Below, piece after piece: positions 36,914-47,087 of a DNA stretch of 64,000 bases. The translations under genes were made by a program, and so were the position numbers. This DNA comes from VAZQ01 sp034669045 (lineage in GTDB: Bacteria; Pseudomonadota; Alphaproteobacteria; Rhizobiales; Xanthobacteraceae): the NCBI GenBank assembly GCA_034669045.1, contig JAXDOD010000129.1, forward strand, positions 59,637-123,636, read 5' to 3'. The notes beneath the pieces are model-generated. The model ran no database searches, was not told the DNA's origin, and saw only the letters and a list, made by a program, of their open reading frames with translations. Numbering within the stretch: position 1 is the stretch's first letter; each line of letters begins with the position of its first letter.

Positions 36914-37435
36914 TCATTGCGTCACGACCACGGTCGTGCCGAGGCTCGCGCGGCCGAACAGGTCGGTGATGTCCGCGTTGTACATGCGGATGCAGCCGTA
37001 GGACACGAAGCCGCCGATCGAGCCCGGCACGTTGGTGCCGTGGATGGCGTACTGGCCGCGGCTGAGCGTCATGGCGGCGACGCCCATGGGATTTTTCGGC
37101 GAGCCGCCCGGGATGACGGCAGGAAGCCTGGGATTGTCGCGCTTCACGTCGGCGGGCGGCGACCAGGCCGGCTTGATGTATTTGCCGTCGATGCGCGCCG
37201 TGCCGGTCCACTGCTTGCCGGCCTTGCCCACGCCGACCGGATAACGGATGGCGCGGCCGTTGCCCACCACGTAATAGAGCCGGCGCTCGCCGGTCTTCAC
37301 GACGATCGTGCCGACCGAATAATCGCCGTTGAATGCGACGACCTCGCGCGCCTGCGCCGACGGCGGGATTGCGATGATGGCCGCGAAAGCGGCGGCGGCC
37401 GAGACGGCTGCCGTCCAGCGGTTGATGTGCGACAT
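36914..37435 (-). CDS. L,D-transpeptidase (YkuD domain)
   Basis: 173 residues from ATG 37435, which puts the signal peptide (about residues 8-29, ending SAQA) at the N-terminus; a longer frame to 37513 would bury it. YkuD catalytic motif: AIHGTN with His132 and SYGCIRMYNAD with nucleophile Cys148. It cross-links peptidoglycan meso-DAP residues or attaches lipoproteins in the periplasm. The mature protein is essentially the catalytic domain alone. Monocistronic. Confidence 0.94.
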   Translation of the reverse strand: MSHINRWTAAVSAAAAFAAIIAIPPSAQAREVVAFNGDYSVGTIVVKTGERRLYYVVGNGRAIRYPVGVGKAGKQWTGTARIDGKYIKPAWSPPADVKRDNPRLPAVIPGGSPKNPMGVAAMTLSRGQYAIHGTNVPGSIGGFVSYGCIRMYNADITDLFGRASLGTTVVVTQ

Positions 37436-37634
37436 GTGCGGACCGTTGTTTCTGTTGATTGCACCAATACGGCCCCGGGGCACCCTCGCACCGTCCCCAA
37501 CCCCGAACCGCATGGTTAAGCATAATAATCCAAATGCGCCGGCGTCTCAGCCGGAAGCTCGGAATACGGTTAGCAAATCGTAAATAGCCGCGGGGTGTGT
37601 TTTGTCCGCCACAGACAACACCGGCAAATGCGGA

Positions 37635-37786
37635 CTTAAGCCGTGTCCCGGGCGCAGCGCAGCACGAAGTGATGCGCTGCAGACCCGGGACCTTACCAAA
37701 CTCAGTCTGTGGCGGTCCCGGCTCTGCGGTGCACCGCTCCGCAAGTGCTGCGCGCTGCACCGCGTCCGGGACACATGCAGCTTAAG
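37635..37786. repeat. Interspersed palindromic repeat, copy 1
   Basis: The 152-bp unit begins and ends with CTTAAG. Its left arm (GTGTCCCGGGCGCAGCGCAG) and right arm (GCTGCACCGCGTCCGGGACA) are inverted relatives. A closely similar unit lies at 61510-61684, and a 41-base piece of the right arm at 42602-42642. It fills the 430-base gap between the transpeptidase and the Uma2-family gene; no gene is seen there. Confidence 0.7.
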
Positions 37787-37865
37787 TTAGCGCCTATGCG
37801 CAAATGCAGTCGTTTTTCTGCACCGCCATTGTTCCCGCGAACGAGGCCGCCAGATCGGAAGACAG

Positions 37866-38417
37866 TCAGCCGCCGTAAATGTCGGCGAGCTTGAGCTCAA
37901 GCCCGGGCGGATCGAGCGCGATACTGCCGGCAGTGATAACGCGCGTCAGGATGTCGTCTCCCGCCGCGCGCGCATGGTGAATGATAGACTGCTGTGTGGG
38001 GTCGACGATGAGATAATGCGCCACGCTCGGCAGCCGAAAATAGCCGGCAAGCTTGAGGGACACATCGATCCGGCGGCTCGACGGCGACAGGACCTCGACC
38101 AGGATCACGGGATTGGGGACTTCGACGGCAGTCGGAGGATGCTTCTCTCCGCAATAGACCAGAGCGTCCGGCTCATAGGCGGTTAATGAATCAACGCGGA
38201 CGGTCGGGCCATCCGTCAACACATGACAGGATAGCTTGCGAAGGCGGATATCGGCCAACAGAGCTGAATAGATCGCGCCCTTGACCTCGGTATGCCCCAG
38301 CACCTCCGGCGACATTGGAAAGACCTCGCCTCTAAATAATTCATAGCGGCCCGGGTGATCTTCCGCCCAGGCCAGATACTCGTCGACCGTCATGCGTGGT
38401 TTGGTCAGTATGTTCAT
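37866..38417 (-). CDS. Uma2-family (DUF820) putative restriction-endonuclease-fold protein
   Basis: 183 residues from ATG 38417 (MNILTKPRMTVDEYLAW). Typical Uma2 order: EDHPGRYELFRGEVFPMSPE, then YEPDALVYCG with the PD-type Asp, and ILVEVLSPSSRRIDVSLKLAGY with the ExK-like metal motif (Glu and Lys), consistent with a PD-(D/E)XK nuclease fold. Family members are abundant and of unknown biological role. It lies next to the interspersed repeat and convergent-overlaps nothing; GC is close to neighbours. Confidence 0.85.
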   Translation of the reverse strand: MNILTKPRMTVDEYLAWAEDHPGRYELFRGEVFPMSPEVLGHTEVKGAIYSALLADIRLRKLSCHVLTDGPTVRVDSLTAYEPDALVYCGEKHPPTAVEVPNPVILVEVLSPSSRRIDVSLKLAGYFRLPSVAHYLIVDPTQQSIIHHARAAGDDILTRVITAGSIALDPPGLELKLADIYGG

Positions 38418-38503
38418 GACAGCATCATATCGAATCCGCGCGGCCGCCGCGAGGTGCCTGGGTCCGCCGTGGTCGCACTGCTCGTTCAAGCGCCGATGCG
38501 AGC

Positions 38504-40453
<1,950 letters not shown>

Positions 40454-40601
40454 CTGTCCTGCCTCCACCCGGCGCATGGTTCATGGCCATGCGTGATCGT
40501 CGCAGGCCATTATGCGACGGTCATCCGACGAGCGACAAGGGCGAGTTCATCCCCGCAAGATGATCCAGGACATCGGCGCCACCGTGGATTAGACTGACGG
40601 C

Positions 40602-40641
40602 GACGAAGCGCTTCACCCACGGACGAAGCGTTTCACCCACG
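40602..40641. repeat. 20-bp tandem duplication
   Basis: GACGAAGCGCTTCACCCACG (40602-40621) is repeated as 40622-40641 with one change (C to T). The unit contains the palindrome GAAGCGCTTC. It lies 14 bases before the start of the DUF2059 gene, so it may duplicate an operator or be a slippage scar. Confidence 0.6.
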
Positions 40642-40654
40642 AAGGACAAAGCCC

Positions 40655-41146
40655 ATGCGCAGACATTCGTGGATGCTGGCTGCGGCGCTGGCGGCCAGCT
40701 TGGTCTCTGCCGGTCCGGCATTTCCGCAGCCGCCGGACGCCATGACGGCGGCGCGCGAGCTCGTGGTGACGATGAAGCTCGCCGACCAGTTCAGGGCGCT
40801 GCTGCCGATCATCCTGCAGAATCTGAAGCCGGCGATCACGCAAAACCGGACGGACGTCGAGCGCGACTTCGATACGATCTTGCCGCTGCTGCTGGAGGGC
40901 ATGAACGCGCGCCTCGACGACCTCACGGAGCAGACCGCGGGAATCTATGCCCGCCATTTTACCGCCGATGAGTTGCATGCCCTCACCGCGTTCTATCGCG
41001 CGCCCGTGGGACAGAAATTCCTGGACAAGCTTCCGGCCGTCACCCAGGAGAGCATGGCGATGGGACAGAAGTGGGGACAGGCGATCGCCGCCGAGCTCCA
41101 AGGCCGCATCGTCGAGGAGCTGCGGAAGCGCGGCCACAAGCTTTGA
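40655..41146 (+). CDS. DUF2059 exported protein
   Basis: 163 residues with a signal peptide to about residue 24 (MRRHSWMLAAALAASLVSAG). The DUF2059 domain is seen as AGIYARHFTADELHALTAFY followed by RAPVGQKFLDKLP, with amphipathic helices on both sides. It is a small helical periplasmic protein of unknown function, common in alphaproteobacteria. The gene is single, between acs and the cytochrome-like gene. Confidence 0.88.
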   Translation: MRRHSWMLAAALAASLVSAGPAFPQPPDAMTAARELVVTMKLADQFRALLPIILQNLKPAITQNRTDVERDFDTILPLLLEGMNARLDDLTEQTAGIYARHFTADELHALTAFYRAPVGQKFLDKLPAVTQESMAMGQKWGQAIAAELQGRIVEELRKRGHKL

Positions 41147-41272
41147 TGTAGTTTCCGGCGCTTCGTTCGGCGGCGCGTCTCGCCAACCGCTCGTCCGCGC
41201 GAAAGCGGGCACCCGGCCCCCATCGACAAGGCGCGGGGCACCGAGTCCCGCTCGCGCGGAATGCGCGGATGA

Positions 41273-41304
41273 GGATGCGGTTCCTCCCGGAAGCGATCCG
41301 CCTA
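41273..41304. repeat. Short intergenic repeat, copy 2
   Basis: GGATGCGGTTCCTCCCGGAA and the following GCGATCCGCCTA match the copy at 28212-28243 except for a few bases. It abuts the stop of the cytochrome-like gene on the minus strand. Confidence 0.5.
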
Positions 41305-41823
41305 TCGCCCGGCCGGCTTGAATTCCTGGTTCGACCAGGTCGAGGCGTCCGGAGACTTGATGACCACGAACGGATGGTCGGTCGTGGCGTGGCAATTGTT
41401 GCAGCCCGTGGTCACCCTGTCATAGGCCTCCGCGAACTGGCGCGGCTCGCCGGCCTTGATCGCAAAATCCAGGACCGCGAAATGCTGGGTCAAGGCGGCG
41501 TCGATCAGATCGGGCACGGGCAATCCCTTCCAGCGCGGGATCGCTCGCCCGACCACGCCGAATCCCGCCTTGAGCTCCTTGAAATAGTAGCCCGCGAGTG
41601 CCCAGTTCTCCACCTTCGCGGCCAGCCCGAGCTTGGCGTGGCGCGGCTGGATGATCATGCTCATCAGCGCGCTCATCTGCGGATTGAACGGCTGCGGCTC
41701 GGCGTCGGCCGCGCGCGGCTCCTCGGCCGCCGGCTGCGCGATGGTTGGAACCGGAAGCGCGGCGACGGCGACGACTGCCGCAAGCGCCGCAAAGGCCGTC
41801 AACGGGAACACAGCGTTTCGCAT
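41302..41823 (-). CDS. Periplasmic c-type cytochrome-like protein
   Basis: 173 residues with a signal peptide ending PTIAQ near residue 30. A single heme c site CNNCH (Cys141, Cys144, His145) lies in TGCNNCHATTDHPFVVIKSP; the preceding helices (MSMIIQPRHAKLGLAAKVEN, WALAGYYFKELKAGF) would supply a four-helix scaffold like cytochrome c-prime-related proteins. Heme attachment happens in the periplasm. Redox partner unknown. The next gene upstream on the same strand (DUF1761) is 40 bases away and may be cotranscribed. Confidence 0.85.
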   Translation of the reverse strand: MRNAVFPLTAFAALAAVVAVAALPVPTIAQPAAEEPRAADAEPQPFNPQMSALMSMIIQPRHAKLGLAAKVENWALAGYYFKELKAGFGVVGRAIPRWKGLPVPDLIDAALTQHFAVLDFAIKAGEPRQFAEAYDRVTTGCNNCHATTDHPFVVIKSPDASTWSNQEFKPAGR

Positions 41824-41863
41824 GGAGGTTTCCTCTGCCTTGTTGTTTCGATCTCAGGTGTGG

Positions 41864-42286
41864 CTATCTTACACCCATGGCGCCGAGGATGGCGCCCATC
41901 AGCACCAGCACGAGCAGCCAGTAGCCGCTGTCGATGATGAGCAGCATGCGGCCGCGCATGCCGAAGGTGTAGTTGACCAGCATGGTCGGGAACACGAAGC
42001 CGATCCAGCAGAACAGCCCGGACACGACGCCGTTTCGCACCGTCACCGGTCCGAGATGGCCGAGCAGTCCCGCCAGCATGAAGGCCATGACCAGCGCCCC
42101 GACGAAAGCGATGATGAACGGCACGATCGGGGGTTTCTGGTTCTTGCACGCTTCGATCTCGGCGGGAGTCTTGCCAAGCGCGGTCATCCACGGCTTGGCC
42201 AGCACCGTGTACCAGGCGGCGCCCGCCACCCATGCGGCCACCGCGGCGATCACGATCGCGAGATAGTTCATCCCGGCGAATGCCAT
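41864..42286 (-). CDS. DUF1761 integral membrane protein
   Basis: 140 residues with four hydrophobic helices (about 7-25, 52-72, 82-103 and 118-136). The N-terminal MNYLAIVIAAVAAWVAGAAW is characteristic of DUF1761 proteins, and KPWMTALGKT follows the first helix. Function unknown. Probably cotranscribed with the cytochrome-like gene downstream. Confidence 0.88.
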   Translation of the reverse strand: MAFAGMNYLAIVIAAVAAWVAGAAWYTVLAKPWMTALGKTPAEIEACKNQKPPIVPFIIAFVGALVMAFMLAGLLGHLGPVTVRNGVVSGLFCWIGFVFPTMLVNYTFGMRGRMLLIIDSGYWLLVLVLMGAILGAMGVR

Positions 42287-42642
42287 GACGCGTCCTCCCC
42301 TGATCCTGGCCCGATCTTATCCCGTCCTGCGCAAGGCGACGAGGGGTGCCGGACGAAACTCGCGCGCGTGCCTGCGCCACCGGCGAGGCAGGGCGTGTCG
42401 CAGGAAGATCGAGTCCGGAACCACCCCATCTCCCCAACCCTCGCCCGCAAGGCGGAGGAAGCAGACGAGGATGCCGCACTGATGTACCCGACCGACATGT
42501 GCCCGACCGACAGTGTGTCCTACTGAAGCAGGCGTCGAAAGGGCGCCGGCTGCGGCGGCATGCCGCAATGGGAGCGCCGGCGCCCAAGTTTTCGCTGCTC
42601 ACGCAAGTGCTGCGCGCGCTGCACCGCGGCCGGGTCACATGC
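42287..42642. repeat. Gene-free stretch with a hairpin and a partial interspersed repeat
   Basis: No supported gene. GGGCGCCGGC (42541-42550) pairs with GCCGGCGCCC (42576-42585), a strong hairpin. CGCAAGTGCTGCGCG (from 42602) to about 42642 matches the right arm of the interspersed palindrome at 37635-37786 and 61510-61684; the left arm is missing. Confidence 0.5.
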
Positions 42643-43062
42643 CTAATCCTTGGCCCCGCCCATGCGGCACACCAGCGCCCATTCGGCTGCCGTCACCGGC
42701 TGCACCGACAGGCGGGCATATTTGACGAGCGCCATGTCCTTGAGGCGCGGCGCGGCTTTCACCGCCGCGAGCGTGACCGGCTTCGGCAGCGGCTTGACCG
42801 CCTTCACGTCGACCGCCTTGAACACGCCCTTCGGGTCGCTCGGATCCGGATAGGCCTCGCGGATCACCTCGGCGATGCCGACGACCTGCTTCTCCGTGGC
42901 GGTGTGATAGAAGAACGCCAGGTCTCCCATCTTCATCGCGGCCAGATTTCCCCGGGCGGTGAAGTTGCGCACGCCCGTCCACGGCTCGCCTTGCGGGCCG
43001 CGCTCGACACAATCGTCCCAGGAGAACTCCTCGGGTTCGGTCTTCATCAGCCAGTACGCCAT
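42643..43062 (-). CDS. EVE-domain protein
   Basis: 139 residues spanning a complete EVE (PUA-like) domain: YWLMKTEPEEFSWDD, WTGVRNFTARGNLAAMK, GDLAFFYHTATEKQVVGIAE and DPSDPKGVFKAVDVKAV. EVE domains bind modified bases in nucleic acids (human THYN1 is a homologue). No partner domain is fused. It starts 4 bases after the gpsA stop and so belongs to the tsaD-gpsA-EVE operon. Confidence 0.93.
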   Translation of the reverse strand: MAYWLMKTEPEEFSWDDCVERGPQGEPWTGVRNFTARGNLAAMKMGDLAFFYHTATEKQVVGIAEVIREAYPDPSDPKGVFKAVDVKAVKPLPKPVTLAAVKAAPRLKDMALVKYARLSVQPVTAAEWALVCRMGGAKD

Positions 43063-43066
43063 CGCC

Positions 43067-44056
43067 TCATCCCTCCGCGCGGAACGGCCGCGTCAACAGC
43101 ATCTCGATCGCCGCGTCCACGCTCGCGCGTTCGTCGAGGATCGCGGCCACCGCGGTCGCGATCGGCATCTCGACGCCCTTCTGGCTTGCCATCTCCACCA
43201 GCGCCGAAGCCGTGAAGGCGCCCTCCGCGAGCTTGCCGGCCGCCAGCGCCTGGCGCGGCGCCTGGCCCTCGCCGATGGCGACGCCGAGGGAAAAATTGCG
43301 CGATTGCGCGCTCGAGCAGGTCAGGATGAGATCGCCGAGCCCGGACAGGCCGGTCAAGGTCTCCGGCCGCGCGCCAAACTCCTTGCCGAAGCGGAACAGC
43401 TCCGCGAAACCGCGCGTGGTCAGCGCCGCGGCGGCGCTGGCGCCGAGGCCGCGCCCCGCCACGATGCCGGCCGCGATCGCGAGCACGTTCTTGGCGGCGC
43501 CGCCGATCTCGACGCCGCGCACGTCGGTCGAGTGATAGGGCCGGAAACTCGCCGAGCCGAGCGCGGCCGCCAGCGCCGTAGCGACGCTTTCGTCCGACGC
43601 CGCGAGCGTGACCGCGGTCGGCAGCCCGCGCGCCACGTCGGTCGCGAAGCTCGGCCCCGACAGGATCGCGGCCAAGGCGGCGGGGGCGCTCTCGGCGATC
43701 ACCTCACTCATGAACTTATGGGTGCCGCGCTCGATGCCCTTTGCACAGGCGATGACGGGCGTGCCGGACGCGAGCGCCGGCGCGATCATGGCGGCCGCGG
43801 CGCGCAACTGCTGCGAGGGCACCGCCAGCAGGATGGCGTCGTGCCGGCCGGCCTCGGCGCTCGCCTCGACCACCCGCACGCGGTCGTCGAGCTGCACCTC
43901 CGGCAGGTGCGGGCTCGCGCGCCTGGCCGCGATGGCCGCGGCGGTCGCCGGGCCGCGCGCGCACAGCGTCACCGTGCGTCCGGCCCGCGCGATGACGTTC
44001 GCCAGCGCGCTGCCCCAGGCGCCGGCTCCGATGACGGCGACGTGCTCGAGGGTCAT
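43067..44056 (-). CDS. gpsA: NAD(P)-dependent glycerol-3-phosphate dehydrogenase
   Basis: 329 residues. N-terminal Rossmann motif VAVIGAGAWGSALANVIA binds NAD(P); the catalytic Lys region is AKNVLAIAAGIVAGRGLG (first Lys), and GLSGLGDLILTCSSAQSRNF is the conserved C-terminal signature. It reduces dihydroxyacetone phosphate to sn-glycerol-3-phosphate for phospholipid synthesis. Its start overlaps the tsaD stop by 4 bases, so translation is coupled. Confidence 0.97.
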   Translation of the reverse strand: MTLEHVAVIGAGAWGSALANVIARAGRTVTLCARGPATAAAIAARRASPHLPEVQLDDRVRVVEASAEAGRHDAILLAVPSQQLRAAAAMIAPALASGTPVIACAKGIERGTHKFMSEVIAESAPAALAAILSGPSFATDVARGLPTAVTLAASDESVATALAAALGSASFRPYHSTDVRGVEIGGAAKNVLAIAAGIVAGRGLGASAAAALTTRGFAELFRFGKEFGARPETLTGLSGLGDLILTCSSAQSRNFSLGVAIGEGQAPRQALAAGKLAEGAFTASALVEMASQKGVEMPIATAVAAILDERASVDAAIEMLLTRPFRAEG

Positions 44057-45162
44057 GATCGCGCCGGCCGGTCCAGCCTGCGCAGGGCCGGCGCTTCGGT
44101 GGCGGGCGCGGCCGGCGCGGGACGCGGCGCCGTGACGTCAGACAGCAGCCAGCGCGCATGCGGCGGCGTGTCGAGCGTGTCGGTGAGGCCGAGCGCGAGG
44201 CGCTCGGCGCCGGCCCAGGCGATCATGGCGCCATTGTCGGTGCACAGCTCCGCCGGCGGCACGACCAGCACGGTGCCGACCTCGAAGGCGAGCCGGTGCA
44301 GCACCTTGCGCAGCGCCTCGTTGGCGGCGACGCCGCCGGCGGCGACCAGCGCGGTCGGGTTGCCGCAGCGCTCGCGAAACAGCTTCAAGCCGGCGCGCAG
44401 CCGGTCGGCGACGACCTCGACCACCGCCTGCTGGAACGAGGCGCAGAGGTCGCGCACGTCCTGGTCGCTGATCGGGGCGATCTTCTCGGCTTCCAGCCGC
44501 AGCGCCGTCTTGAGGCCCGACAAGGAGAAATCGGCATTCGGCTTGCCCATCATGGGGCGCGGCAGGTTGAAGCGGGTGGGGTTGCCGCCCTGCGCCTCCT
44601 TCTCGACCTGGGGTCCGCCCGGATAGCCGAGGCCGAGCAGCTTGGCGGTCTTGTCGAAGGCCTCGCCGATGGCGTCGTCGACGGTGGTGCCGATGCGCAC
44701 ATAGTCGCCGATGCCGCGCACGGCGACGATCTGGGTATGGCCGCCGGAGGCGAGGAACAGGCAATAGGGGAACGGCGTGCCGTCGGTGAGGCGGACGGTG
44801 AGCGCGTGCGCCTCGAGATGATTGACCGCGATCAGCGGCTTCTCGCTGACCAGCGCGATCGCCTTGGCGGTGGTGAGCCCCACGATCACACCGCCGATCA
44901 GCCCCGGTCCGGCCGCGGCCGCGACGCCGTCGATGCTGCCGAACGAGCGGCCGGCCTCGCGCATGGCCCGCGCGATGATAATGTCGAGCGCCTCGACATG
45001 CGCGCGCGCCGCGATTTCGGGCACCACGCCACCGAACGCCGCATGCTCGCTCACCTGCGACAGCACGATGTTGGACAGGATCTTGCCGCGGCCGACCTCG
45101 GTGCGCTCGACCACCGCGGCGGCGGTTTCGTCGCAGGTCGTCTCGATGCCGAGCACAACCAT
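44053..45162 (-). CDS. tsaD: tRNA t6A threonylcarbamoyltransferase TsaD
   Basis: 369 residues from ATG 45162 (MVVLGIETTCDETAAAVV), the invariant TsaD N-terminus; the frame is open 59 codons further but low-complexity. Metal-binding HLEAH lies in AVNHLEAHALT, and FLASGGHTQIV is the ATP-binding phosphate loop. It adds the threonylcarbamoyl group to A37 of tRNAs reading ANN codons, with TsaB/TsaE. Its Ala/Pro-rich C-terminal extension is usual in alphaproteobacteria. Divergent from hemC. Confidence 0.97.
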   Translation of the reverse strand: MVVLGIETTCDETAAAVVERTEVGRGKILSNIVLSQVSEHAAFGGVVPEIAARAHVEALDIIIARAMREAGRSFGSIDGVAAAAGPGLIGGVIVGLTTAKAIALVSEKPLIAVNHLEAHALTVRLTDGTPFPYCLFLASGGHTQIVAVRGIGDYVRIGTTVDDAIGEAFDKTAKLLGLGYPGGPQVEKEAQGGNPTRFNLPRPMMGKPNADFSLSGLKTALRLEAEKIAPISDQDVRDLCASFQQAVVEVVADRLRAGLKLFRERCGNPTALVAAGGVAANEALRKVLHRLAFEVGTVLVVPPAELCTDNGAMIAWAGAERLALGLTDTLDTPPHARWLLSDVTAPRPAPAAPATEAPALRRLDRPARS

Positions 45163-45350
45163 GGTGCTTCCCACGCTTGAAACTTGCCGCTCCCTGGACG
45201 GGAGGCCGGCAAGCGAAGCCAGCCTTCTTTCAGAGGCGGGTGAAAGGAGGCTCGCCGCCCGGCGCCAAGTCTGCTTTTGTCTGGCGCGCGCGGTCCCTAT
45301 GATCGCGTCCGCTTCGGGCCGGCTCGTCCGGCGTAGCATTGCGAGGTCAG

Positions 45351-46280
45351 GTGGTGCAATCCTCGGTCCTGCGGATCGGCACGCGCGGCTCGCCGCTGGC
45401 GCTCGCGCAGGCCGGCATGGTGCGCACGCAGCTCGCGGCGGCGCACGGGCTGCCGCCCGAGCAGATCGAGATCAAGGTCATCCGGACCACCGGCGACATG
45501 GTCCGCGACCGGCCGCTGGCGGAGGTCGGCGGCAAGGGCCTGTTCACCAAGGAGATCGAGGACGCGCTGATCGCCGGCGCGATCGACCTCGCGGTCCATT
45601 CCGCCAAGGACATGCCGACCGCGCTGCCGGCCGGGCTCGCGATCGTCGCGGTGCTGCCGCGCGAGGACGTGCGCGACGCCTTCATCAGCCGCCAGGCGGC
45701 ATCGCTGCAGGCGCTGCGCCACGGCGCGACCGTCGGCACGGCGTCGCTGCGCCGGCAGGCGCTGGTCAAGCGGCTGCGGCCGGACATCAACGTGGTGACG
45801 TTCCGCGGCAACGTCGAGACGCGGCTGCGCAAGCTCGACGAGGGCGCGGTCGACGCGACCCTGCTCGCGCTCGCGGGCCTGAACCGGCTCGGTCTCGCGG
45901 CGGCGGCGACCGCGCTCCTGCCGGTGGCGGAATTTCCGCCGGCGGTCGGGCAGGGCATCATCGCGCTGGAGGCGCGCGCGGACGACCAGCGCACGCGCGC
46001 GCTGCTGGCGCGCATCAACGCGGCCGCCGACGCCATCGCGTTGTGCGCCGAGCGCGCCTTTCTGGCCGTCCTCGACGGCTCCTGCCGCACGCCGATCGCC
46101 GGTTACGCCACGATCGATGCGCAACGCATCCGGTTCCGCGGCCTGATCGCCAAACCCGACGGCAGCGAGGTTTTCGAGACCGCGCGGGCCGGCGCGCTCG
46201 ACGATGCCGCGGCGCTCGGCGCCGATGCCGGCCATGAGCTGCGTGAGCGCGCCGGCGCCGGCTTCTTCGCGACGGTGTGA
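45351..46280 (+). CDS. hemC: Porphobilinogen deaminase (hydroxymethylbilane synthase)
   Basis: 309 residues from GTG 45351; GAGG at 45342-45345 would serve this or GTG 45354, while TTG 45339 in the same frame is a longer option. Motifs: LRIGTRGSPLALAQAGMV, LFTKEIEDALIAGAIDLAVH with HSAKDMPT (catalytic Asp region), and DGSCRTPIAGYA with the dipyrromethane cofactor Cys. It polymerises four porphobilinogens in heme synthesis. It heads the hemC-hemD-mitofilin-hemY cluster, 3 bases from hemD, and is divergent from tsaD. Confidence 0.95.
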   Translation: MVQSSVLRIGTRGSPLALAQAGMVRTQLAAAHGLPPEQIEIKVIRTTGDMVRDRPLAEVGGKGLFTKEIEDALIAGAIDLAVHSAKDMPTALPAGLAIVAVLPREDVRDAFISRQAASLQALRHGATVGTASLRRQALVKRLRPDINVVTFRGNVETRLRKLDEGAVDATLLALAGLNRLGLAAAATALLPVAEFPPAVGQGIIALEARADDQRTRALLARINAAADAIALCAERAFLAVLDGSCRTPIAGYATIDAQRIRFRGLIAKPDGSEVFETARAGALDDAAALGADAGHELRERAGAGFFATV

Positions 46281-46283
46281 GCC

Positions 46284-46994
46284 GTGCGGCTGCTCGTGAC
46301 CAGGCCGGAGCCCGCGGGCGAGCGTACCGCCGCCAAGCTGCGGGCGCGCGGCTGCGAGGTGCTGGTGGCGCCGCTGCTGCGCTTCGAAGCCATCGCGGAT
46401 GCCGAATTCGGCGATGCGTCCTGGGGCGGGCTGGTGGTCACCAGCGCCAACGCCGCGCGCGCCGTGCAGGGGCATCGGGATCTCGCGCTCCTGCGGGCGC
46501 TGAAGGTCTTCGCGGTCGGGCGGCGCACGGCCGCCGCCATGAGCGCCGCCGGCTTCGGCCTTGTGGTCTCGGCCGACGGCGACCAGCGCGACCTCCTGCG
46601 CGTCATCCGCGCCAGCGACTACGGCCATGCGCCGCTCCTGTATCTCGCCGGCGAGGATCGCTCCGGCGACCTCGCGGGCGAACTGGCGGGCCACGGCATC
46701 GCGGTGAACACCGTCGCGGTCTATCGCGCCGCCGCCGCCACCGGGTTCCCGCCCGCGGTGCTCGCCGGACTGGCCGCCGGCTTCGATGGCGTGCTGCATT
46801 TTTCGCGGCGCAGCGCCGCCGTTTACCTTGTCTGCGCCAAGGCCGCGGGCGTCCTCGACATGGCGTTGAAGCCTTTTCATTATTGCCTGTCGCGGCAAGT
46901 GGCGGAACCGCTGACGGCAGCCGGCGCCGCCCACATCCGGCTGGCGCCGCGGCCCGAGCAAGCCGCTCTGATCGATCTGGTGTTTTCGCCCTGA
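46284..46994 (+). CDS. hemD: Uroporphyrinogen-III synthase
   Basis: 236 residues from GTG 46284, 3 bases after the hemC stop. Recognised by RLLVTRPEPAGERTAAKLRA at the N-terminus, VTSANAARAV, and FAVGRRTAAAM; HemD is poorly conserved, but position after hemC and the two-domain length fit. It cyclises hydroxymethylbilane to uroporphyrinogen III. Followed by the mitofilin-like gene after a 93-base gap. Confidence 0.93.
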   Translation: MRLLVTRPEPAGERTAAKLRARGCEVLVAPLLRFEAIADAEFGDASWGGLVVTSANAARAVQGHRDLALLRALKVFAVGRRTAAAMSAAGFGLVVSADGDQRDLLRVIRASDYGHAPLLYLAGEDRSGDLAGELAGHGIAVNTVAVYRAAAATGFPPAVLAGLAAGFDGVLHFSRRSAAVYLVCAKAAGVLDMALKPFHYCLSRQVAEPLTAAGAAHIRLAPRPEQAALIDLVFSP

Positions 46995-47087
46995 CGGCCG
47001 CATTGCCGCCGCGACGGGCCGCTAGGCTGCTTCGCCTGAAAGTCGGTAAACTGATGATCTCGTGGGCAAATCGCCGAAGGACGCCGC

